Of a DNA stretch of 64,000 bases, positions 35,460-44,161 are shown piece by piece. Source of the DNA: Gemmatimonadota bacterium (GTDB lineage: Bacteria; JAAXHH01); NCBI GenBank assembly GCA_026706345.1, contig JAPOYX010000216.1, forward strand, positions 74,954-138,953, read 5' to 3'. The notes under the pieces were generated by a model. It was not told where the DNA came from. It was given only the letters and a program-made list of their open reading frames with translations, and did not search any database. Position 1 is the first letter of the stretch; each line of letters begins with the position of its first letter. Made by a program: the position numbers and the translations under genes.

Positions 35460-36396
35460 CGGTGTCCACCTGCACGAGGCTGGTTCTCAGGTGGGATGCG
35501 TTGGGGAAGCCCTTGAAGTAGGCGGCGAAGAACTTGCGCATTTCCATCACGCCGATTTTCTCCCCCTTGTACTCCACCATCATGCCCAGGTGGTCCCGGG
35601 CGAGCCTGACCCGGTCGGAGAACGTGGGCGTCACGTCGCCGGAGAAGATGTAGGGATTGTCCCGGGCAGCCCGGGCGATCATCACGCCGGCGCACCCGGT
35701 CTCCCTGACCATGCGCACCGCGTCCTGGAAGGTGAACACGTCCCCGTTGCCGAAGATCGGCACGGGGGAGACCTCCACGGCCCGGCCGATCCAGGACCAG
35801 TCCGCGGTCCCGTTGAACTTCTGCGCCACGGTGCGGGCGTGCACCGCCACGGCGTGGGCGCCGGAATCCGCGGCGCGTTTCACCACCTCCAGGATGCTGA
35901 TGTTGTTCTGGTCCCAGCCCAGCCGCGTCTTGATGATGACGGGGATCGAGACGGCGTCGGCCACGCTGCGCACCGCGTTCATCATCCGGTCGATGTCCTT
36001 GAGGAAGGCGGCGCCGGAGTCGGAACGCAGGATCTTGGGCACGGAGCACCCGAAGTTGATGTCCATGATCTGCGCGCCCTTTTCTTCCAGGACCAGCGCG
36101 CCCTCCACCATGCGTCCGATGTCATTTCCGTAGATCTGGGCGGCGAGGAGCGACATGCCGGTATCGCGGTAGATGTCGGCGTCGCAGAAGTTCATCATTT
36201 GCAGCGTCTTCGGGTTCCGGTGGAGAATGGCGTTGCAGTTGATGAACTCCACGCCGACCATCTGCGCACCCATTCTGGCGCAGATCAATCGGAAGGGCCA
36301 GTTGCTGATGCCCGCCATGGGCGCCAGCGTGAGGATCGGCATGCCCGGCCTGAGCGACGTGATGCGGTGCGGCCCTATGGCGATTTCGTGGGTCAT
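35392..36396 (-). CDS. dusB: tRNA-dihydrouridine synthase, DusB-like
   Basis: The 334-residue flavoprotein has the TIM-barrel features of Dus enzymes: LTLAPMAGISNWPFRLIC, DINFGCSVPKILRSDSGAAF, KTRLGWDQNNISILE, VHARTVAQKFNGTADW and FGNGDVFTFQDAVRMV with the FMN-phosphate region after it. It reduces uridine to dihydrouridine in tRNA D-loops with NADPH. It is convergent with phoU and their coding ends overlap by 68 bases. It has no functional link to the phosphate genes. Confidence 0.94.
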   Translation of the reverse strand: MTHEIAIGPHRITSLRPGMPILTLAPMAGISNWPFRLICARMGAQMVGVEFINCNAILHRNPKTLQMMNFCDADIYRDTGMSLLAAQIYGNDIGRMVEGALVLEEKGAQIMDINFGCSVPKILRSDSGAAFLKDIDRMMNAVRSVADAVSIPVIIKTRLGWDQNNISILEVVKRAADSGAHAVAVHARTVAQKFNGTADWSWIGRAVEVSPVPIFGNGDVFTFQDAVRMVRETGCAGVMIARAARDNPYIFSGDVTPTFSDRVRLARDHLGMMVEYKGEKIGVMEMRKFFAAYFKGFPNASHLRTSLVQVDTVTQAHRILDEWVADSDRRPHDA

Positions 36397-36572
36397 GGTC
36401 TTGTACGGTCTTCCATTCCCTTAGATATTGACATCCACACTCCCCGCGGATAGATTGTCCGGGTTGAAAATACGCCGGAAAACGGCCTGATCGCAAGGCC
36501 TTTGTCCGGCCAGATCCGCCGTCCCGCATCAGACTCGCCGTCCCGCGCTGTGCATTCAAAGGAGTCTTCCAC

Positions 36573-36890
36573 ATGCCGGTGGAATACGTACCGGATCGAA
36601 AACGGTTTTCGATCGACAAGTTTCAGAAGGTCAATCTCTTCGATACCGAGCACATGTTCTGCGACATCTACTGTTTCGAACCCGGACAGGAACAGAAGGC
36701 GCACAGCCACGCCGAAAACGACAAGATCTACTACGTTTTGGAGGGCGTCGGCGATTTCACCGTCGGCGATGAAACGATAGAAGGCATTCCCGGAACTGCC
36801 GTGCTCTGCCCTCCCGGTGTGGATCACGGCGTGCTCAACACGGGGGCCGGCCGGCTGGTGGTGCTGGTGTTCATGGCGCCCCATCCGTGA
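36573..36890 (+). CDS. Small cupin-domain protein
   Basis: The 105-residue single-domain cupin has the first metal motif in GQEQKAHSHAENDKIYYVLE (two His and a Glu) and the second in CPPGVDHGVLN. AAAGGAG lies ten to fifteen bases before the ATG. It stands alone on the plus strand between the divergent dusB and the outer-membrane protein gene. Cupins of this size often bind small molecules or act as simple metalloenzymes; no substrate can be named. Confidence 0.85.
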   Translation: MPVEYVPDRKRFSIDKFQKVNLFDTEHMFCDIYCFEPGQEQKAHSHAENDKIYYVLEGVGDFTVGDETIEGIPGTAVLCPPGVDHGVLNTGAGRLVVLVFMAPHP

Positions 36891-36983
36891 TTCACCATGT
36901 ATCGACATTCCGTGCGAATTCGAGCCGCCGATAAGGCTTTGCTTCTTGCCTGCCGCGAGACAGTACGAGATGTAGAAGAACCC

Positions 36984-38174
36984 ATGACAGGGATTTATCT
37001 ATTGAAAAGCACCTCACGGTTCTATGTTGTCCTCTCCATGGTGTTTCTGGCTGTGTCGTGTACCGGCTCCGTGTCCGGCCAGGAAGCCGATGAAAAGTCC
37101 GGTGCGGAATCCTTGCTCAGGTTTATTGAAATCGGGGGTGTTTTGGAGTTTACCCTATCGCACAAACAGTCGTCTGTGGGAGAAAGTTCCACGTCCACGG
37201 CGGCCGAGCAGCTGGAAATGGGCATCGGAATCGAGCCCCACCAATGGGTTGGATCGGAGTTTGGATGGATTCACGAGCATGATGAAGAGCACGATGAAGA
37301 GGCGGAGGGTCACGAAATCGGAATCTTTACAGGGACCATAATTATCGGTCCACCCGACGGAATGTGGTGGCTGAAGGGTGGCGTACAGTTCCTGCCCTTC
37401 ACCATGTTCGAACTGGCCGAAATCCACGCGGCGCACGATGCCAGCATCGGTCCCTTCGAGACCGAGGCAATTGTCGAGCCGTTGTCTTTCAAGTTCGGTT
37501 CCAAACGGGAAAAGTCCCTGTTGCTGGGGGTTTCCCTGGGTCAGTTCCTGGGCAGCGTCTACGGATACTACGGTGACGACGAGCGCTCGAATGAAGCCAG
37601 GTCCGGTTTCGGCGGAGCGGTGGGTTACAAGAAGCACGTGTCCGAAGAAGACGAGATCGCCGTCAACCTGTCGTTTATCGATGATCTGGGCACGCTGGCC
37701 GGTTTTCAGGAAGAAGTATTCGCACACGAAGGCGAAGAGGACGTAGCGAACTACGACAGGTCAGCCGTCTACAGCGATAAGCGGGTGCCTGGATGGTCGG
37801 TGGCAACTGCAATACACTACAGCGGTGTCGCATTCGCCGCTGAGTACATGATCTCCCAGGATCGATTCGCTCCCGGCGTGCTGGCATTCGGTGGCCGGGG
37901 CGCCCGTCCATCGGCCTGGTCGCTCGAAGCCCACTATGGATTCGAACTGGCACGAAGGGCCGGGAAACTCACACTGGGGTATCAGGGTACATCCGAGGCG
38001 GCAGGACTCGGATTGCCGGTATCACGCTACCTCTCCGTCGTCACCGTCGACCTGTGGAACGAAACGCTTATCGGAACGATTGAATGGGTCCACGACAGGG
38101 AATACGGAACAGCCAAGGGCGAAATCGGCGAGAACACGGACAAATTCACCCTGCAGCTGGGCGTCGAATTCTGA
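36984..38174 (+). CDS. LbtU-like outer-membrane beta-barrel protein
   Basis: About 396 residues from the ATG at 36984, where a signal peptide begins (hydrophobic FYVVLSMVFLAVSCTGSVSG); an in-frame ATG at 36897 lacks a ribosome site. The mature part alternates short beta strands and ends in a barrel-type LQLGVEF. A His/Glu-rich loop (HEHDEEHDEEAEGHE) near residue 90 could bind metal. It resembles the LbtU family, first described as a Legionella siderophore receptor that works without TonB. It follows the cupin gene by 94 bases. Function here is inferred from resemblance. Confidence 0.75.
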   Translation: MTGIYLLKSTSRFYVVLSMVFLAVSCTGSVSGQEADEKSGAESLLRFIEIGGVLEFTLSHKQSSVGESSTSTAAEQLEMGIGIEPHQWVGSEFGWIHEHDEEHDEEAEGHEIGIFTGTIIIGPPDGMWWLKGGVQFLPFTMFELAEIHAAHDASIGPFETEAIVEPLSFKFGSKREKSLLLGVSLGQFLGSVYGYYGDDERSNEARSGFGGAVGYKKHVSEEDEIAVNLSFIDDLGTLAGFQEEVFAHEGEEDVANYDRSAVYSDKRVPGWSVATAIHYSGVAFAAEYMISQDRFAPGVLAFGGRGARPSAWSLEAHYGFELARRAGKLTLGYQGTSEAAGLGLPVSRYLSVVTVDLWNETLIGTIEWVHDREYGTAKGEIGENTDKFTLQLGVEF

Positions 38175-38213
38175 GCGTTACGAGCGGTGCAGGTGCAGCC
38201 CCTGAGGCCCGCA

Positions 38214-38468
38214 TCAGCGCCCGATCACGCCGTCGCCGAATGGCGTGGCCTGTATGTGACGTTCGTTCAGGGCAAGTCCAAGGCGGGAAAGACCCTCGGG
38301 GTCTCCCCAGGCCAGAACGTTTTTGCCGGCGCGGGTCTCGTCCAGCACGCGGCTGATGCACCGGTTGAAGAACGGCTTCGCCGGAAACATCACGGTAACC
38401 CGGTCCGAGTTTCCCCGGCTCCACTTGAACACCCTGTTGCCTTCGAATCCGCGGTAAATCAGGACCAT
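38214..38468 (-). CDS. Hypothetical 84-residue protein
   Basis: A short gene starting at an ATG seven bases after AAAGGGG. The protein is soluble and mixed-charge, with RGFEGNRVFKW, MFPAKPFFNRCISRVLDET and NVLAWGDPEGL stretches and no membrane segment or known motif. A near-consensus promoter flanked by an inverted repeat lies just upstream, which supports a real, regulated gene. It is convergent with the LbtU-like gene. Function unknown. Confidence 0.65.
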   Translation of the reverse strand: MVLIYRGFEGNRVFKWSRGNSDRVTVMFPAKPFFNRCISRVLDETRAGKNVLAWGDPEGLSRLGLALNERHIQATPFGDGVIGR

Positions 38469-38510
38469 ATTCTACCCCTTTCCGAAAGCATCCTCCGAAT
38501 TACTAAACAT

Positions 38511-38539
38511 AAGATAAGCATAAACCGACGACATGTCAA
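38511..38539 (-). promoter_or_regulatory. Promoter of the 84-residue protein gene
   Basis: On the minus strand a perfect TTGACA (38539-38534) is followed after 17 bases by TATCTT (38516-38511), in an AT-rich patch. Transcription would start about 36 bases before the start codon. Confidence 0.75.
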
Positions 38540-38563
38540 CTTTTTGTAGACTTTTTATGCTTA
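38515..38563. repeat. Inverted repeat flanking the 84-residue gene's promoter
   Basis: TAAGCATAAA (38515-38524) and TTTATGCTTA (38554-38563) are perfect reverse complements. One arm overlaps the -10/spacer and the other lies upstream of the -35, so the pair may be an operator. Confidence 0.6.
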
Positions 38564-38745
38564 GCACTCGGTCAATCACCGCGTTTTTTGAGAGATTTCC
38601 GTAACTCGCAAGGGTATTCCCCCGCGAAGGGACGCTGAAACCACAGAAACGCGGACGTCGATGCTATTCAATCTTTCAGTCGGAAAAGGGCGCGAGAAAC
38701 CGTAGAAAAAGTGGATATACGGCGTCACGCCGCGTAATGCGGAAA

Positions 38746-39270
38746 TCACCCGCCTTTCGGTTTCGGCATGACCACGCCGCAAAGCTTGCAGGTACGGTTC
38801 TCCTCGCTGCTGAAAAACCGGTTCATGACGGGCGGCAACTGGCTGACGATGTCTTCCAGTTCGAAATGTTCCTCGTAGAGTTTCTCCCCGCAGCTTTCGC
38901 AGTACCACATGAACCCGTCGATTTCCCCGGTCCTCCGCTTGGTCTCCATGACCAGTCCCACGGTGTCCGCCGGTCTCTGGGGCGAGTGGGGCACGCCGGC
39001 CGGCAGCAGGAAGATCTCGCCTTCCCGGATCGGGATGTCCACCGGCTTGCCGTCGTCGATGATCTTCAGTACGATGTCGCCCTCCACCTGGTAGAAGAAC
39101 TCTTCGCCCTCGTTGTAGTGGTAGTCCTTGCGGGCGTTCGGTCCGCCGACGACCATGACGATGAAATCCTCCGCCTCCGTATACACGCACTGGTTGCCGA
39201 CCGGCGGTTTGAGCAAGTGCCTGTGTTCGTCGATCCAGGCCTTGAAATTGAATGGAGCCGTTACCGGCAT
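38746..39270 (-). CDS. nbaC: 3-Hydroxyanthranilate 3,4-dioxygenase
   Basis: About 174 residues from the ATG at 39270, seven bases after AAGGAGG. It is a cupin dioxygenase with the Fe ligands in YHYNEGEEFFYQVEGD and PAGVPHSPQRPADT, plus the C-terminal rubredoxin-like two-CxxC site of the bacterial enzyme (YCESCGEKLYEEHF and CKLCG). It opens 3-hydroxyanthranilate to 2-amino-3-carboxymuconate semialdehyde. It is the last gene of a six-gene kynurenine operon, 16 bases after the RidA-type gene. Confidence 0.95.
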   Translation of the reverse strand: MPVTAPFNFKAWIDEHRHLLKPPVGNQCVYTEAEDFIVMVVGGPNARKDYHYNEGEEFFYQVEGDIVLKIIDDGKPVDIPIREGEIFLLPAGVPHSPQRPADTVGLVMETKRRTGEIDGFMWYCESCGEKLYEEHFELEDIVSQLPPVMNRFFSSEENRTCKLCGVVMPKPKGG

Positions 39271-39286
39271 GATCAAACCTCCTTGT

Positions 39287-39700
39287 TCAGATGGTGGCGA
39301 TGCATTTCAGTTCGATGGCGATCGGGGTGGGCAGCCGGGAAACGCCGACCGTGGTTCGGCAGGGCTGGTTCTCCTTGAAATACTCGCGGTAGACCCGGTT
39401 GAACACGGCGAAGTCCTCTTCCATGTCGGTGAGATACACGGTGATATCCACCAGGTTCTCCCAGGCACTGCCCGCGTCTTCGAGGATGCAGCGGACGTTA
39501 CGGAAGACCGAGTGGCACTGTGCCTCGATATCGTAGGATTCGATCTCGCCGTCCGGACCCAGGGTTACTCCCGGAATCGCCTGCTGGTCCCTGGCGCGGG
39601 GACCGATGCCCGAAAGGAACAGCAGATTCCCGACGCGGCGGGCATGGGGATAGGGCCCCACCGGTTCGGGGGCGCGGTCGGAGTCATAGTGCTGATGCAA
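39287..39700 (-). CDS. RidA-family protein, probable 2-aminomuconate deaminase
   Basis: The 137-residue protein has the RidA/YjgF fold signature: GPYPHARRVGNLLFLSGIGP near the N-terminus and RTTVGVSRLPTPIAIELKCI at the C-terminus, with the conserved Arg and Glu of the active cleft. In tryptophan-degrading bacteria a member of this family is the 2-aminomuconate deaminase. Its place between the aminomuconate semialdehyde dehydrogenase and 3-hydroxyanthranilate dioxygenase genes supports that role over general imine hydrolysis. Confidence 0.85.
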   Translation of the reverse strand: MHQHYDSDRAPEPVGPYPHARRVGNLLFLSGIGPRARDQQAIPGVTLGPDGEIESYDIEAQCHSVFRNVRCILEDAGSAWENLVDITVYLTDMEEDFAVFNRVYREYFKENQPCRTTVGVSRLPTPIAIELKCIATI

Positions 39701-39724
39701 TGGAGGTCTCCGTGTTACGCCTGC

Positions 39725-39784
39725 GTCTTGCGGCCAGTCTTGCGGCCTGCCTTGCGGATTGTCTTGCGGCCTGTCTTTTGGATT
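39725..39784. repeat. Five copies of a 12-base tandem repeat
   Basis: Units at 39725, 39737, 39749, 39761 and 39773 follow the pattern GTCTTGCGGCCT with one to three changes each. The array fills most of the gap between the dehydrogenase gene and the RidA-type gene inside the kynurenine operon. Confidence 0.9.
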
Positions 39785-39790
39785 CGCCGG

Positions 39791-41230
39791 CTATACTTTA
39801 ATACACACGTTCTTGGGTTCCGTGAAGAACCGCAGGGCCTCGAATCCTCCCTCGCGGCCCACCCCCGAATGTTTCATGCCGCCAAAGGGCGTGCGGAGGT
39901 CCCGCAGCATCCAGCAGTTGATCCAGATGATGCCGGCGTGCAGGCGTTCGGCGACGCGATGAGCCCGGCCCAGGTTGCCGGTCCACAGCATGGCGGCGAG
40001 TCCGTACGACGTGCCGTTGGCCTGGGCAATCACCTCGTCCTCGGTATCGAAGGGCAGGAGCGACACGACAGGGCCGAAGATCTCTTCCTGGTTGGTCCGG
40101 CAGTCCGGCGGCAGTCCCTCGATCACCGTGGGCGCCACGAACCATCCGTCCCGGCAGCGCCCGTTTTCCCGAACCCGGTGACCTCCGCAGAGGACGCGTC
40201 CGCCTTCGTCTCTCGCCAGTTCGATGTAGGACAGGATCTTGTCCATGTGGGCCTCCGACACGACGGCGCCGAGCCGGTTGTCGGCAGCCCGGGGATCGCC
40301 GACGGTGAGTTGCCGGGTCCGTGCGACGAAATCGTCGCGAAAGGTCTCGTACAGGGGGCGTTCGATGAAGATGCGCGGACCGCACAGGCAGATCTCGCCC
40401 TGGTTGGAGAAGGAGGACTGCAGGGCGGTCTGCAGCGCGTCCTCGTAGGGGCAGTCCGCGAAGACGATGTTCGGGTTCTTCCCGCCCAGTTCGAGGGAGA
40501 CCCGCTTGAAGTGGGGGGCGGCCGCGGCCGCTATCTTCCTCCCCGTTTCCGTCCCGCCGGTGAAGGATAGGACCGGGACCCGCGGATGGTCCGCCACAGC
40601 AGATCCCGCCTTGTGGCCGTAGCCGTGCACAATGTTCAGCACGCCCGCCGGCAGTCCCGCCTCCATGCAGATTCCGGACAGCAAAAACGCGGTCGTGGGG
40701 GTGAGTTCGGAGGGCTTGCCGATCACGCAGTTTCCGGCGGCCAGCGCTGGCGCAATTTTCCACGTCAGCAGGTAGAGAGGCAGGTTCCAGGGCGAAATGC
40801 AGCCGGCGATGCCGATGGGTGCGCGCAGGGTGTAGTTGATGGCGGTTTTATCCATGGCGTGGGCTTCGCTGGCGAAGTGCTCGATGGCCGTGGCGTAGAA
40901 CCGGAAGTTGCTCGCGGCCCGGGGTATGTCCACCGCCTCCGCCAGGGCCACCGGCTTGCCCGTATCGTCCGATTCCGCCAGGGCCAGTTCTTCCCGCTTT
41001 TCCTCGATCAGGTCGGCGATGCGGAGCAGATGCCGGGAACGCTCCTGGGCGGACAGGGACGACCAGGCGGGAAAGGCGTCTTCCGCAGCCTTCACCGCTT
41101 CTTCCACGTCCCGGGCGTCCGAGTCCGGAATCCTGCCCAGCACGGCGGCCGTGGCGGGGTCGACATTGTCCAGGCAGCCGCCGCCGGCCGGTCCGCGCAG
41201 ATCGCCGCCGATGTAATTGAGTACATGCAT
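39791..41230 (-). CDS. 2-Aminomuconate (2-hydroxymuconate) semialdehyde dehydrogenase
   Basis: The 479-residue aldehyde dehydrogenase has SPWNLPLYLLTWKIAPALAA, the catalytic glutamate in LELGGKNPNIVF and the catalytic cysteine in NQGEICLCGPRIF. It would oxidise 2-aminomuconate semialdehyde to 2-aminomuconate with NAD. Neighbouring genes encode the preceding decarboxylase and following deaminase, which selects this among ALDH functions. It is paralogous to the ALDH at 50.3 kb. Confidence 0.92.
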   Translation of the reverse strand: MHVLNYIGGDLRGPAGGGCLDNVDPATAAVLGRIPDSDARDVEEAVKAAEDAFPAWSSLSAQERSRHLLRIADLIEEKREELALAESDDTGKPVALAEAVDIPRAASNFRFYATAIEHFASEAHAMDKTAINYTLRAPIGIAGCISPWNLPLYLLTWKIAPALAAGNCVIGKPSELTPTTAFLLSGICMEAGLPAGVLNIVHGYGHKAGSAVADHPRVPVLSFTGGTETGRKIAAAAAPHFKRVSLELGGKNPNIVFADCPYEDALQTALQSSFSNQGEICLCGPRIFIERPLYETFRDDFVARTRQLTVGDPRAADNRLGAVVSEAHMDKILSYIELARDEGGRVLCGGHRVRENGRCRDGWFVAPTVIEGLPPDCRTNQEEIFGPVVSLLPFDTEDEVIAQANGTSYGLAAMLWTGNLGRAHRVAERLHAGIIWINCWMLRDLRTPFGGMKHSGVGREGGFEALRFFTEPKNVCIKV

Positions 41231-41371
41231 GTGCTATGAAACCGCCGGGAATGTGAAATTGGAGACGTCAGGCTCGAATGGCCGCGTAAGGTAACATGTA
41301 ATGTAGAGCCGCCTGGATGGCCTGTCAAGCCGCCGGGCACCGCGCGTCAAGGCCTTTTCCCGCGTACCGCC

Positions 41372-41480
41372 ATGCTTCGGTCGGTGGGCGCCGAGCCGCT
41401 CGCTGACCGTTGCGCCGCCGGCCGGACAGACTTGCTGTGATGAATGCTTCGGTCAGTGGGCGCCGAGCCGCTCCCTGACC
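41372..41480. repeat. 37-base direct repeat duplicating the 3' end of the kynurenine monooxygenase gene
   Basis: Copies at 41372-41408 and 41444-41480 match at 35 of 37 bases and start ATGCTTCGGTC. The second includes the last codons and stop of the monooxygenase gene; the first is the extra copy downstream of it. Confidence 0.9.
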
Positions 41481-42829
41481 AGGCGGTTCGCCCTGTTCCA
41501 GTCGACCTGGTCTTCCGAAGAGATGGAAGCGCAGAGCTCCCGCAGGATGCCGTCCTGGACTTCACCGCGGTGCAGCGCCTCGCTGTAGGGAAACCGGTGG
41601 AACGACACCATGGAGTACCGCGGGATGAACAGGTCGGGGTACTTCTGCTCCAGGAGGAAACCCACCTTCTGCCGCAACTGAAAGCCGGGGTCGCTTACGA
41701 GGTCGCGCATCTCGACGTAGTTGGCCAGCGCCATATCGGCGATGGCATCCGTGTTTTCCTTCCTGTGGCGGCCGAAGGATTCGAATATCGTTCCCCAGTC
41801 CGGCCAGTGTGCCTCGATACATTCGTCGAGGACGGTACAGTCTTCGAAAGCGCAGTTCATCCCCTGGCCGAAGAACGGCACGATGGCATGAGCGGCGTCG
41901 CCGAGGAGCAGGACCCGGTCGCGGTAGTGCCAGGGGAAGCACTTGAGCGTGACCAGGGAGCCCGTGGGATTGTTGCGGTACAGGGTGGCCAGATCGGGCA
42001 TCAGCGCCGTCGCATCGGGGAACTGCCTGGAGAAAAAGTCCCGTACCTGGTGCGGGTCCAGGAGACTGGCGAAGCTGTACTCGCCTTCATGGGGAAAGAA
42101 GAGGGTACAGGTAAAGCTCCCGTCCATGTTAGGCAGCGCGATAAGCATGTACAGGCCCCGCGGCCAGATGTGGAGGGCGTTGGGCTCCATCCGGTAAGCG
42201 CCGTCCGGTCCGGCGGGAATGGTCAGTTCCTTGTACCCGTGGGTCAGGTACTGCTGGGAGAGATCGAACCGCCCCACATTCATCATGGCGGCCCGAATGG
42301 CCGATGCAGAGCCGTCCACGCCGATGATCCGCCGCGGGCGGAGCGAGTGGACATGATTGGTCGCGTCGTCGCGGACGTACAGCACGCCGGTACGGAATTC
42401 CAACCCGGTGCACCGGGCGTTGAAGTGAAGCCGCACGCCGTCCTGCCGCTCCGCGGCGCTTACCAGGACGCGGTTCAGTTCGCCGCGGGAGACGGAGTAG
42501 ATGACCTCGTCGTCCCGCTGGCCGTAGGGCTGAAGGACCTGGTCGCCGTCCACGGGATGGATCAGCCGGCCCGTCATGGGAATGGCCATGCCGAGGACTT
42601 CGTCCTTCAGGCCGACCTGGCCCAGGGCATGGAGCCCCCGGGCGGACATGGCCAGATTGATCGAGCGGCCGGCCTGGCCGGCCTGGCCGGTGCCGGATGA
42701 CTCCCGCCGGATATCGTGCCGCTTTTCATACACCTCGACGCGGAATCCCCGCCGGGCGAGAAAGACCGCCAGCAGGGATCCGGCAAGACCCGCGCCCACC
42801 AGGGTTATGGTCTCCCGCTTGACACCCAT
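41453..42829 (-). CDS. kmo: Kynurenine 3-monooxygenase
   Basis: The 458-residue flavoprotein has the FAD-binding GAGLAGSLLAVFLARRGFRV near the N-terminus, the RSINLAMSARGLHALGQVGL segment typical of KMO, and the second FAD motif LLLGDAAHAIVPFFGQGMNC. It hydroxylates kynurenine to 3-hydroxykynurenine using NADPH and O2. The substrate is set by its neighbours: kynureninase 51 bases upstream and the aminomuconate genes downstream. A copy of its final 37 bases lies just past its end. Confidence 0.95.
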   Translation of the reverse strand: MGVKRETITLVGAGLAGSLLAVFLARRGFRVEVYEKRHDIRRESSGTGQAGQAGRSINLAMSARGLHALGQVGLKDEVLGMAIPMTGRLIHPVDGDQVLQPYGQRDDEVIYSVSRGELNRVLVSAAERQDGVRLHFNARCTGLEFRTGVLYVRDDATNHVHSLRPRRIIGVDGSASAIRAAMMNVGRFDLSQQYLTHGYKELTIPAGPDGAYRMEPNALHIWPRGLYMLIALPNMDGSFTCTLFFPHEGEYSFASLLDPHQVRDFFSRQFPDATALMPDLATLYRNNPTGSLVTLKCFPWHYRDRVLLLGDAAHAIVPFFGQGMNCAFEDCTVLDECIEAHWPDWGTIFESFGRHRKENTDAIADMALANYVEMRDLVSDPGFQLRQKVGFLLEQKYPDLFIPRYSMVSFHRFPYSEALHRGEVQDGILRELCASISSEDQVDWNRANRLVRERLGAH

Positions 42830-42880
42830 CGGCTCCCTCTCACGGCTCGGGACCGGAATAAACCCGGGACAGCATGAAGG

Positions 42881-44158
42881 TCAACCGGCCGATCCCATCC
42901 CTTCCGCCATGACCTCCACGAAACGATGAATATCCGAATAGCTGTTGTACAGCGGCACGGGGGCGACGCGGATCACGTCGGGCTCGCGCCAGTCGCACCA
43001 GATGCCGTGCTCCGCCAGGTGCCGGTGCACGCGGCGCCCTTCCGGCCCCGTCCTGAATGAGATCTGGCATCCGCGCTGCTCCGGGTCCGCCGGCGAGATA
43101 ATGGACGGGCCATCCGGGAAGCGGGTCCGAAGCAGGTGAACCAGGTACCCGGTCAATCGTCTGCTCTTTGCGCGAAGCCGGTCCATACCCGCCTCGTCGA
43201 AGAGCTCCAGCGAGGCGCGCAGCGCCGCCAGCGGGAGGATGGGCGGATTGCTGAGTTGCCAGCCTTCCGCCCCCGGAGTCGCCTCAAAGACCGAAGGCAT
43301 CCAGAACCGGGTCGACTTGTCGTGCCCCCACCATCCGGCGAACCGGGGCAGGTCGCCTCTTCGTCCGTGCCGTTCGTGGACGAAGCACCCGCCCACGCAG
43401 CCGGGACCGCCGTTCAAATACTTGTAGGAACACCAGACGGCGAAGTCGACGTCCCAGTCGTGCAGCCGCAGTTCCAGGTTGCCCATGGCGTGGGCGAGGT
43501 CGTATCCCACGACGCACCCCTGCCGGCGGCCCGCCTCGGTGATCCGTTCCATGTCGAAGGCCTGTCCGGTGAGGTAGTTCACCCCGCCGAGGAAGACCAG
43601 GGCGATGGTCTCGCCCTCCCGTTCGAGCAGTTCTTCGACGTCCCCGGTACGGATGGCGTCTTCCCCCTCCCGGGGCCGCAGCTCGATCACGCTTTCGGCG
43701 GGATCGTAGCCGTGCCAGGCGGACTGCGAAGCGACGGCGTACTGGTCTGACGGGAATGCGGCGTCTTCGATGAGGATCCGGTGTCTTTCCGGGGTGGGAC
43801 GATAGAATGAGACCAGCATCAGGTGCAGGTTCACCGTGAGGGTATTCATGGCCACGACTTCGCCGGGCAGGGCGCCGGCGAGCCGGGCCAGCGGTTCCGT
43901 CAACGCTTCGTGGTAGGGCATCCAGGGGTTGTCTCCCTCGAAATGCCCCTCGACCCCCAGCCTTCGCCAGGCTTCGAGCTCCCGGTCCACGTAGTCCCGG
44001 GCGGCTTTCGGCTGGAGTCCCAGCGAATGGCCGACCAGGTAGACGGTATCCGCTCCGTATTCGGTCCGCGGAAAATGAAAGCGCGGCCGGAAGGACGATA
44101 GTTCGTCCCCGGCGTCCATGTCGGCGGCGCTCATGCGGAAATCGAGGCGATCATCCAT
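42881..44158 (-). CDS. kynU: Kynureninase
   Basis: The 425-residue PLP enzyme has VYLVGHSLGLQPKAARDYVD, VGYDLAHAMGNLELRLHDW with the cofactor aspartate, and the Schiff-base lysine in VWCSYKYLNGGPGCVGG. It cleaves 3-hydroxykynurenine to 3-hydroxyanthranilate and alanine. It begins three bases after the decarboxylase gene and precedes kmo, so the three are probably translated from one transcript. Confidence 0.96.
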   Translation of the reverse strand: MDDRLDFRMSAADMDAGDELSSFRPRFHFPRTEYGADTVYLVGHSLGLQPKAARDYVDRELEAWRRLGVEGHFEGDNPWMPYHEALTEPLARLAGALPGEVVAMNTLTVNLHLMLVSFYRPTPERHRILIEDAAFPSDQYAVASQSAWHGYDPAESVIELRPREGEDAIRTGDVEELLEREGETIALVFLGGVNYLTGQAFDMERITEAGRRQGCVVGYDLAHAMGNLELRLHDWDVDFAVWCSYKYLNGGPGCVGGCFVHERHGRRGDLPRFAGWWGHDKSTRFWMPSVFEATPGAEGWQLSNPPILPLAALRASLELFDEAGMDRLRAKSRRLTGYLVHLLRTRFPDGPSIISPADPEQRGCQISFRTGPEGRRVHRHLAEHGIWCDWREPDVIRVAPVPLYNSYSDIHRFVEVMAEGMGSAG

Positions 44159-44161
44159 GGG

